Assembly: GCA_907163375.1 (NCBI GenBank)
Contig: CAJQUW010001999.1
Span: 32,149-96,148 of the forward strand
Origin: Prostheceraeus crozeri
Lineage: Eukaryota > Platyhelminthes > Polycladida > Euryleptidae
Reading direction: 5' to 3'
DNA length: 64,000 nucleotides
In this document: positions 45,068 through 56,400 of the stretch, one piece after another
How positions within the stretch are numbered: the stretch's first letter is position 1
How the letters are laid out: every line of letters begins with the position of its first letter
Translations under genes and position numbers: made by a program
Notes under the pieces: model-generated
Told to the model about the DNA's origin: nothing
Databases searched by the model: none
Seen by the model: only the letters and a program-made list of their open reading frames with translations

Positions 45068-46115
45068 TAGGGTTCGCAGCCCGGACTTCTTGGCCCGGGT
45101 TTTACTCTCGATTTTCGGGCTTAGCCTGGCACGGGCTGTAAGAGATAGCCCGGCTTTCTTAAACTGATGGCGCTATCTTAACTGTGCATGGAATTATAGT
45201 GAACAAAATCGCTGAAAGAACAATTTTCTCATTCGCTCACAAATAGAGGAAATTTATCAAACATGCTGAAGTGCTTTGGATGCGCTGTCAGCCGTATTGC
45301 ACTAATGAAATCATATTTAGGAAATTATTGTCCCGGTTGGATTTAGCGGCATTGGTTGGCAGAATAACCTAAAGCTGTACTCAGTGTTAAACAACTGGTC
45401 AAGCTTTCTAGAAGCATTGCGCATGAATGTCTGAAGTAGCGGATTAAGTTGGGAACAGCCTCAACGGCGATCTCCCTTCCTTCTGTATTACATTAATTTG
45501 ACTTCAAACTTGTAATGCAGTCACTATACGGGAAACACCTGAGACATTGTGCGATCTCAAAACAATCAGTTGGAGGTAGAATCAGCACTCCTACACTACT
45601 ATCTGGTAAGCAATAATATAGCCTAAAGTAAGGCTTGCAATAAGATTCTAGCAGTGAGCGTAGGCTCCACCTAGGGACTGCACAATCACATGAAAACACA
45701 TAACGAGAGCCTGCTCAAATATCAACAGCTAGCGGAGCCTAAAAACAGTGTATGTTAATAGAAATTCTATAGAAGAAAAATTCTACATTATTTGCTTGCA
45801 TGTCTTGCTGCTACTAGACGCCCACCAACTAAAGCCAGATCTTCCGAAATTAGATATTTCTACCAGAGAAATCATCATGAAGATGAAGGGTTTGGAGCAA
45901 TTCAGTAAAAAAAAAAAAGACAAGATATAGAAGTAAATGCTATCAAGGATCGAGAAATGCAAGGTGACTGCAATTCTTTATAGAATTTTAAAAGCAAACT
46001 TCAAAAAAATCGGGTTGCCCGGGCTAAAAAATGCAGATTGGGCTTCTGGTCCCGGGCTCCTAATTTTTGAAACGGGCTAACACGGGTTTGATTTCCATTC
46101 GGGCTGCGAACCCAG
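45068..46115. mobile_element. Non-autonomous hAT element with perfect 8-bp target duplication
   Basis: Terminal TAGGGTTCGCAGCCCG (45068) is mirrored by CGGGCTGCGAACCCAG (ending 46115). GATGTCAT flanks both sides exactly (45060-45067 and 46116-46123). Subterminal motifs GCCCGG, CGGGC and CCCGGG recur at both ends. No transposase is recognisable in its 1,048 bp. Confidence 0.9.
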
Positions 46116-46869
46116 GATGTCATACATGCTAGCAGTTAGGCGAGTCAGAACTGACAATTTTATAGCAATTTGAGTATGTTATTTTGCTGTTGATGTGCCC
46201 TAAACTGCTACCTGGTGTCAATCGGCTGCGGCTGGATACTGCAGTCTACTTTCCTATGCATCTCTATACAAATTTTCAAATTTCTGTTTGCTGGATTGCT
46301 GTTATCCGTAACTGATTGAATTTAGTGAGTGTTGTTGTATTTGTTGATAATCATAACAACAAAGATTATAATTGAACCTATTTTCTTCAGGCCTAAATTC
46401 CAGACTTATTGTTCTGAAGCTACCGCATCATCCTGATCGACTATTTCGTATTTTCGTGGCATTGGCGAACGACCAAAACAACTGCCCATCTGTATTTATT
46501 TAAACATTCAGAGATGCAGATTGAATTGAATGCCAAATGTATTTTATATTTCTTTTACTCCACATTTACGTTGAAAATGACCAAATGGAGATTGTGTAAT
46601 AAGCTTATCGTTTGCATTTAAACAGAACATTTTTCAACAATATTTTACCATTTTTATATTCATATTTGTGCATGCGCTCTAGTAATAAAACGACGAATAG
46701 AACACATAGATAATAAGCGGTTGAAATTAAAGCTAAGAAATATCACAGTGCCAATTGTATTTAGTTTCTTAAACTGGAATTATAGCGCGAGTGTTGCATC
46801 GCTCGACTGGAGCAAGGGCCTCATAATATCGCTCATTAGTGGAGCTTTCTCCATTTTTATTATAGCATA
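46116..46869. other. Non-coding interval
   Basis: AT-rich, no gene or repeat recognised. Confidence 0.45.
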
Positions 46870-47015
46870 CAGTCGACTCTCGATGCAAGCGACACGTCAG
46901 GTTGGTCCCTGCCTAATTGATGGATTATGTGACGAGCTCTCCATACAAGCGATCTCTCGATACAAGCGATTACAACAGCCGGTCCCAAGGTGTTGCTTAT
47001 ATCAAGAGTCGACTG
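46870..47015. mobile_element. pogo-type MITE
   Basis: 146 bp with termini CAGTCGACTCTCGATGCAAG and ...TATCAAGAGTCGACTG. The left side is preceded by TA. The right neighbour is CA, probably a mutated TA. Inner motif ATACAAGCGA is repeated. It shares its first 13 bases with the terminus at 27599. Confidence 0.85.
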
Positions 47016-47349
47016 CATATTCCTTTCATCAATAGCCTGAGTCTGTCCAAATCATTGAGACTCAAAAAAATGTCATGTTTCGGTAGTTATGCATTCTTCA
47101 GCTATACGAGTATATTGCCAAAAGAAAGCGCTATCAGATAGAAATAATGCCTTTATTATTACGTCTGATGTTATTTATCATACCTCATCCTCGGGTATTT
47201 GGCTAACTAACGCTGCAGTCGTCACTGACTTGTGTAAGTCATTGACTGACGCCAATCACTTATATGTAGATTAACATAAGTGCGTCGATACAAACATTTT
47301 CATCAGATTATTTCATTAATAATTATATGAAATTATTGCTGCATTTCAG

Positions 47350-47447
47350 GAAATGAAGGATCAGAAAAGATTTTTGACTGAAGATGGAGAAGGCGAAAAA
47401 CAGTTGTGGTGTATTTGTCGGTCTTCCGAGACGAATCGTTTCATGAT
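47350..47447 (+). CDS. CXXC1: CXXC1 first coding exon
   Basis: Acceptor tgcatttcag, three bases, then ATG at 47353: MKDQKRFLTEDGEGEKQ, then LWCICRSSETNRFM. Donor gtgagt within the Ile codon. Holds the first two zinc ligands of the PHD. Confidence 0.8.
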
Positions 47448-50400
47448 GTGAGTTGAGAGATTTTACTTCATCTTAAACTTATTGCGTTGTTACGAGCTTG
47501 TGAAAATCTGACTGCGATATTAACCATAAAATGGAATCACATGTCACTAGTTTTTAAATTATTCATTGCTTATTCTTTCAGTTTTGTGAAGGATTATGAA
47601 TGATTGAAATGTCGAATATAAATCAAATACCTGAGATTTGCAACTCTACTTCTAATACTGCTATTTATCCGCACATGCATTACACGTACCTAGTGCGATA
47701 TTAATTTAAAGCATAGGAATTTGCGTACATCTGTTTGTAGTTAAAACTCAAATTCCGTTATTTTGCAGAATAGCCAGCTAATTCGCAAAATGACAGACGC
47801 TAATTAAGTAATCAGCTATATAGGTCCAAGTATTTCGCTCTACCATCGCGGTATCTGTAGATTTTCAGGATCTTTTTCGTTATACCCCCTCCACTAATAC
47901 ATTTCCTTGAAATCAAAATATTAAGCCCCCTCCACTCAAAAAACACGAAACTTTAATCCAAATTATCTTTTATATACCTTGCCTCTATGAAGAAGGACAG
48001 AAGGAGATGATGTCTCCCAAAATATGCTGAAAACAGTTTTCATTACTGGCTAACGTTGATGCAAGTTGAAGCAAGTTAGTTGCCATATCCTACTACACTG
48101 ACTGATACAATGTTAACCTTACGTTAAGATCGTGCGAAGACGTCATTATATGAGTCATTTGTATTATATGAGTCATGAGTCATTTTTTATTGCAGTGACA
48201 TTCGGAAGAAGGATAGGCAGTATTTACGCATTTATATTTTCTATTGGACTGAATTGTTGATAAAGTTTGAGAGGAATGACAGTGGAGGGGGCTTAATATT
48301 TGGAGGGGGTATAACGGAAAAGATCCGATTTTCATACGAAGGGACATACTAAGAGGAGAAAAGTAGTCTCATGGTTAAATCTACGCGTTGAATGGTGGAG
48401 ATTGTGGGTGAAAGTATGGTGTAAGTAAGGTGAGCCACGATGTCGTTTGGGGCAAGGGATGGAGCTGAGAAGAGCAATGGCTTCCTTTCAGGACAATTCT
48501 GAAGTGACTTCTCATGCCATTCATGTAGACAGAATGGCAGAAAATCAGTATGGAGAAGGCGCATCATTAAAGAAGCATAAGTTGCAGCAGCAAAGTGAGC
48601 CGCAACATCGAATGTGATAGGAAGCAGCTATGATAGGTTTCACTTCCATTTTTATGGCGTTTTTTGCGTTTTCCCTTTTTAACTTCTACTTATGATTGAT
48701 TTTTAGTAGTGTGCTATTGCTTGCTTCTCTTTGATAGAAGATGAATTCTTTTGTCTATGCCGACATATGTGTAATTTAAAGGCATTGGCGTGCGGTCAAT
48801 AGATGCGGCGACTGCCTTGCCTAAAATCAGTAAATTAACCATTTTTATCTTTCCCAAGATCGAGGATAATTTGGGCTCTGAATCTCAGATAAAATTCAAT
48901 GATTTGATTCTTATTTAGGGGAATCTCCTTATGAAACTTTAACAACGATTAGGCATCGCCGCTTTCTCTGGTTCCATCTATTTGCATTGAATAACTCACA
49001 GTCTGTGCGCGCTGTCTTCTCGCGCATTTCCTATACAAAAGGCTGTGAAATGAAATGGTGACTGCATTCGGCGAAGTTATCGCATCGCTCACTTTAGGGA
49101 AAATTATGCTGATAGACCAGATCTCATCAGACTGACAGAATGACTTGTGTGCACTGATTTGTTTAAAAGGAAATTCTCGGGCAAAATAATTGCAAAATAA
49201 ATTGCTGAAGCTGGACTGGACGGCCGATACCCGAACTTCAAATGAAGAACGAAGTGTCGAAAGTCGAAAAGGCGCATATTCGTCGATACGACGATTTTTC
49301 CGTGGCTGTGTGGAAGCCCAAGTCTGAATGTCAATTGAGAAAACGTGACGTGTAACTTACAAAGGAGGCAAGAAGGACCTTTCCATGATAGTGTCATCGA
49401 TGACTTCGTCAAAGAGTAAAAGAGGATGGACTTCATTTTCAGATAATTTCATATACACCATATATTCACGGTGTAAAGTATAAGAGATTCGTTTGAACAA
49501 GTAGTTTTTATGTAATTTCATTAGCAGCCAACAGAGTGTCAAATAAAAATTTTCAGAATTATAGAGGCTAGGTCAACGCCCTTTCGATGTCGGACATGAT
49601 AAATGCAATCTTGTGCAAAGAAAATGCAGTAACTTCGAACGTATGGGCATTTAAAAATATATTAAATTCCAATTCTGCATATCGCATGCCTATTGATAAG
49701 TAACACCACCCGCCACTGCTTAAAGGTGAAGTTCGTCCAAATTTTACATATTGTTTTTTATTCTCTCAGTCAATGCAGTCACATCCCTAATCCTGGCTCG
49801 TCACATGATTTCATCAAATTCATTAACATTGAAGCACAGGAGCATGGAAAAGTTTCACGATCACCTTTATGCGGACAAGCTCTCAATTAAGAGAAATTGG
49901 TGCAACGTACATTCGGGGCTTACGCCGACACTGTATTGTTTGATGGGGAAGTTTGATTGACCTGCCTCGAATACGTAGCGCCTCCTCTCTCACGCAAAGC
50001 AAAATTGAGTGATCGAATTAAAAAACACAGATCATTCATCAATTGAAATGTCGAAGTTTAGAGAAGATTGTCATTCATTACAAGTTTTATCATTAAGTAA
50101 GCTGATTTTTTTCTCTTCAATATACTGTAAAAAATATAGCAATTGTAACGTGTTTATCTTAGCTTAGTTATAAATTTAGTCATACATAATTTCCATAAAA
50201 CAAATTGGGATAAAGATGTTTATGAATACTCTATTTATCAGTAATCACGTTCTCATGTAGGCTCCTGGGAGCTCTACCCTTTAATATATCCGAGTACTTG
50301 CCGGAAGCTTTCCAACCGCTTGCGATTCTCCACTTAATTTCATCATCCTGGATTTTCTTATTTAGGGAAAATTTCTGTCCCAGATAGTTATACTCCTCGA

Positions 50401-53400
50401 ACTCATTGATTACTTCATTATCTATTCCTATTTGCTGCTGTTGACATCCTGCTCCGAACATTACTTGTTATCGTTCGGCTCATTATTAGACCGTGCTGTC
50501 TGCTTTCTGTTGCCAGGTCTTGTAGCATTCTCTCGAGATCGTTCCCAGACGTTGCTAGCAAAACGAAGATTTAACAGGCGTTCGCCATTAATGCTGATTC
50601 CTTCCTTTTGGCAATCAATGTTCCGGCAGAATTTCTCTAGGCATGCAGAAAAAAGTTTTGGTGAGATGGTGTCTCCTTGGCGTACTCCTTTCTTAATGCT
50701 GATGTCATCTGTGGGCTCTTCCAGATGTACTCGTATTTTTGTGTCTCTGTAAATGTTTTGCAGTAGTATAATATATGCTATATTTATACCGTGTGTTTTT
50801 GAGGTGCTGAAGACAGAAGAGAAGTCCACTGAATCAAATGCCTTTTGGAAGTCAATAAAGGCCATGCAAATGGAAATGTTGTATTCCTTGCATTTTTCTT
50901 TTAGTTGACGGAATCCAGCTTGTTCTCGTGGCTGTTGCTCATGATCTAATTCCTTCGTTTTCGGTTGATTTCGGTCATTTTTGAGACATGGCAGATGCTG
51001 CAAAAAATGATAGGGTTGGATGGGACTTCATATATTGCTTAATCGTCATTGACAGTAACATAGCCGTTTTCTATTTCTCAAACGCATCCCTATTCTTATA
51101 CCACTTGATTCTTGCTTATAATCGAATTACATCAGGCAATATGTGAATATCCCAAACTAATGGTTCTTCTGTTAATGTAGTAATGACTGTTTATACTGAG
51201 CTCCCTTCAAAAACTGGTTTCCTGATTTTGTTAGTTTGGTCAATCACATCCTGTCAGTAGTTCTCTTTCGTTGCGTTCACCTGTTCCCTCAATTCCCATG
51301 ATGCTTTCTTCTCCATTTTTGCGTGTACCTACCTTAGTGTTGAAGTCGACAATAGCCATTATAAATCTCAATTATGGTCGATAGCTTTTTCGAGGTCTTC
51401 GTACAATTTTTTCGATTTCGGCTTCTGTTGAAGTCGATGTTGATACGTTGGCCTGGATGATTCGCAGCGTGCATCTACTGTTTAATTTTGGCTTTATGCT
51501 GCAGACTCTGTCGCTGACTTCCTTTATTTCATTTATGTTGTTTGTTATCTTACAATGGATTATGCGTTTGTGCTTGATGTGTTGTTGAGCATGTTTCCGC
51601 TTTTTAATGTTTGTAGTTTTTCTGTAGGACGTCGAACTTCGCTTAGGTCTATCATGCTCCACTTCATCTTTCCTGACAGTTCCTATTCCAATTCTTGTAG
51701 TTTTGATTCTTCTCTTAATGTCCTTGTATTATGGGTTCCGATTTCTAGCCTTTTTTGATGGTTTTTCTTTTCGTCAGTTATTCTTCGCACCCGCGCGGTA
51801 CGCATTTTCATCTTCAGACTACCAACTGTTGATGGCGCTATACCGCCGTTCGGTACTGGGGGCCTTTCCTTGATTTTCAGTTCCATGGTGGTTCAAAGGC
51901 CTGACCTTCCACGCTGGCCTACCGCGGATTGGAAGGTAGAATCCAAGGTCGGTACTCCATGCCTAGGGAGACTCTTGTCGGACTATAGAGCTCTACCTGC
52001 CCTGTACTTTCTGTCTGGGTGTGCTCTCATAGTCTTCGTGAAGCCAGTCTGCTAGAACAGTATTTGTGAAGCTCACCACCTGCTGGTGACAGTGCGGTCT
52101 TGGAAGTCTGCTAGAGAGTTTGGCTCTTCTGCCAACGTACAGGCATCCCTGGGATGCGAGGACAAATGAGCAGGCGAGACGCTGATGTAAATCTCTTCAC
52201 CCTGTGAGCTGTACTACATCTGCAGAGCCCTTGAGGCAGAGGGGTGCGCAACCATAAAATGCTGCAAAAAGTGGATGCCTGAGGCTTTGATGGTATTTAC
52301 TCCATCAGGGTTCCACTACCCTCCTCAGACTCCGCGGTTAGCTAGATTAATTAACCGCCGCCCAGCGCTCGGCGTTGACAGGACATTAGCGCCGGTGATC
52401 AAGCGAATGCCAGAGGGTGCCTGATGGGATCGAGATGGAGGTCAGGAATTCCAACTCTTTCCATCGGAGGCTGTCCGTCTACCCTAGAGTGGAGCCAAAC
52501 TACGTAAATAACGGTTTTGAGTTTTACAATTTTGTGATATTGAATCGCCTGACGATAACCAGCGTCGCTATTCTTCAGATGCTGTTGCAATAAGCAACAT
52601 CGACTTGTATCAGTCTGTTCTTAATCAAACCTATTCAGTGTTCCTACTCTCGCCCGAATGCCCGAATCCAAAATCATGACGCCCGAATGCCCGAAATTTT
52701 TGGTAGCGAATGCCCGAATTTTGATCTAAATTCCTATTACGCATATACTGTTGATATATAACGAAAACATAGGCCCCTATCATATGTACAGTTCAGGAAC
52801 GCCTCTGAAAGGTGAAATTGCAGAGCCTTTGAGGGATGCGACAGAAAATCTTCTGCAACTATTGATTATGTATCATGTCCATATGTCGAGGCTCTAAAGA
52901 GATGGCCATAAATTTATCAATTTTTCTCCAGTTTGTTTTATTCAGGTTTCCTGCGCTCAATGGAAATAAGTTATTGAAATCTACCGAATTTCTCGCTCCA
53001 GAGAAACAGTATGATACGGAAATGGAGAAATGGGGTCTTCGCTTGGCGAAGTGTATGCCAAATGTGATTTCCTCTGCTGAGACTTCCACACTTGTGTTGG
53101 AAATAAGACAGGTTCAAAGTATGAAACCCAAACATCATACTCCTGTCGAAAATGTTCGAGAACATTGGGTGAATATCTACAAAACTGGCAAATACCCGTT
53201 GATGGTACGACTCGCTCTAGCGATTTGCGCATTGCCTCACGGAAATTCGGATGTAGAACGTGTGTTCAGTGTCCTCCATGACACTTTGCAAAAGAAACGT
53301 CTGAACATGAAACCGGAGACCGTCACAGCTGTGCTCGTCTCAAAATCATGCATGAGAGTAAAGAGCTGGACCGCTGCAACCATGCCAGTGACGAAAGAAT

Positions 53401-56400
53401 TGGTTAATATGGCCTTAGCTGCACGGGCAGCACATATGAGGAAGAGCGAAGACCAACGAAGATTAGAAGAAGAAATGAAAAGAAAATGTAAGCAACAGAA
53501 AATTATTAAAGAACTAAACGATTCCAAAAGGACAAATGACGTCATGATGCTTCTTCAAAAGCAATCGAAGGAAATGGAGGATGACATCAGAAAGAAGACC
53601 GATGAACGCAACAAAATACGCAAGCTAATGGAAGACCTGCAGACCTCAGCTCAGAGATTCGATGACGAGATTGAAGACCTACACCAAAAGAAGCAGATAA
53701 TTGGCGAGAAAAAGAAAAACAAACATCAAACATTGTACAGAACATTTTGAAAAGACATGCTATCAATGTTGATCTTGATGCTGAGGCAGCTGATGCTGGT
53801 CAAAAGAAGCAGAAGACTACTCTAGATAATTAAACGGAGTTTTGAGAGTTAGACGTGATTGTCCTTTTTTTCAGTTCTACATACCTTATTTGAAGGACAG
53901 TTTTGTATTGTGTTCGTGCATGTAGGCCTACTTGCAGTAAATTACATTGAGAGTGTCAGCATTTTTCTAGAAACCAGAGTAGATACTTGCCAAAGACGGT
54001 TTTACTCATCTTGGAAGTAGTTTTCAAAATAGTGGTCGTGTCGAAGTAAATTATGATTTTTCATTTATAGTTTTTGCTTATGCTATGTAAATTATATTCC
54101 CAAACACTTAGTAATACGAATATCAGGATGCATGTATATTGACGTACATGTATTTAAAGAATACATAGTTGGAGCACTACCCTGAATAATACATGTAAGT
54201 TATTTTATATGATTGAAACCAACGTGGCCTACCGCAACGAAAACTACCGCAGGAAACTATTATCATCAGAAAGTATGAAACGTAGGCCTACTATGTCGAA
54301 CAATAAAGATTTGGCAGCATATTTAAGGTGACCAGATCGATAAAATATGTGCGTTATGTTCGCGAACATAGACCTATGTTAGTCTCTTTGTTCAATAAAG
54401 ATAAATAGTATTCATGCCCGAAAAATGCCCGAATTTTTGCGGGAAAACTCAATGCCCGAAAATTTTCAAGTTAACCAGTAGGAACACTGCTATTAGAAAT
54501 CAAATTGTAAATATGTAAGATGTTTCTTATCAACATTAGAATTTGTGCTATACAGATGTGTTTAAAGAAAAATTTTCAATTTAGCATGCTTGCATTTCAG
54601 TGGGTGTGATCATTGCGAAGAATGGTTTCATGGTGATTGCGTTGGAGTTACAGAAAAGAGAGCTAAGATGATAAGAAACTATTATTGTGAAAGATGTAGA
54701 AGTAAGTTTTTTTCATGTAGCCGAACGCTTGACAGTAAATTATTAATCAGAACTCCATAAACGATTACATGCTGTGTGCAAGATTTTCATCATTGTCTAA
54801 TCAAAGGAAGCTTGGTTGTTTAATTTATTTGGTAGTCAGCATCATTTTCAAGAAACTGAGATTATTGGGTTCTAATCTATGTACAATTGAGACAATAACA
54901 GCGCACAAATGATAAAGTGCGGACATTTTCAATTGAGAAATATGTATTTTCATGGAAGAAATTGACACTCACAATTGGGAATGCCTGTGCTAAAAGGAGA
55001 AATGCATGCTTCAGAGAAGACGTTCAATTCCACGCGATTGTCAACATTTAAGTCAAAAAATTAATTTGTCGGATGTTGATTGTAAACTGTTTTTCATATC
55101 AAAATTTCCCCAAAAGTCGAATCTGATGTTGAATTTTATGTTTGAAGTCGATTTATCGCTGAATTTTTAAAATTTTGTTCAAAATTCATTTTTTCGGAAT
55201 TCACATTGTTTTATACGTGAATTTCATTATGAATTTTTATGCACAAGAGAGTTAATTATTTTTCTTTTCAACAGTGATAATTTCAAATCAGGTCAAAAAT
55301 GATAGAAAAATATGCATAGATTCATTCAATCTTTATTGCTGAGAAATTTTACATTGTATAACACATGTAATAAAAGGCTTTAATGTATTTAGGCTTTAAA
55401 ATATCTTCAAAAAGGCTTCAGAGCGATTTTTTAATCTGTAGGATTATCTATTGGGCCGAATGTGGCATAATCTCATATCCTAAGCTAGCATCGGTCACTT
55501 ATGATGGAACAACTGTGAAATTGATTTTCACTCGCTTCATAAATGCTGCATAGAATGCAACGTCATTACGTTTCAAGCGTAATAATGTTACATTGAAACG
55601 TAATAACGTTACACAAAGTATATTTTATCATTGTAAACAGTTATCCAAGGTATCAAGAGGAACCTCTAGAGTATCGCGACATAATCTTTGATAAATTGCA
55701 AATCCTATCGTGTATATTTGACATCAATGTATCTAAAAAATAGTAACTGGCCGTTTCTATGAATAACAGCGCTACACTGCACGTAAACAAAAAATTCCAA
55801 CAACTTATTTTGTAGCACAGTATATAGAACAGTTTGGTGTCAATTAAGCGGATAAAATAAAATGATTTATATCTTAATGGTTGATGTAGATACTCCGAAG
55901 CTTATGTTTGCATGCCTCCTTTGTTTTGCTATTTTTTGATAAGTGAATCAATAATAAATTAAAGTCTGTCGTAGCAAAGTTGCACGATTTGCTATGAAAA
56001 TCGAGTACTGGCTGCATATGAGAAAATGTCTATGAATTGAAAGATTTGATCGAGATCTATATGTTATTATTATATAACATATATTATTTATATATTCAAA
56101 CATAAAGTGCCCAATTTCAGCATATTTTCAAAGGAAAGAACTTCGTGTTTTGAAACAACCGAACATGTTTCAGAATCTCATGGACTCCATCATCAGCGGT
56201 AAAAAGAAGTCAGAAACACACACAGAAGTCAGTTTATATAAGAGTTTGTTTAGTTTTTTTTAGAGAAGTCATTGTTTTAAGAACTTTTATATAAACTGAC
56301 TTCTGTGTGTGTTTCTGATTTCTTTTTACCGCTGATGATGGAATTCATGAGATTCTGAAACATGTTCGGTTGTTTCAAAACACGAAGTTGTTTTCATTTG

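Noticed and set aside
49104-49542. 110-codon minus-strand ORF in CXXC1 intron 1
   Set aside because: No recognisable motif, unremarkable composition and no splice-site support.
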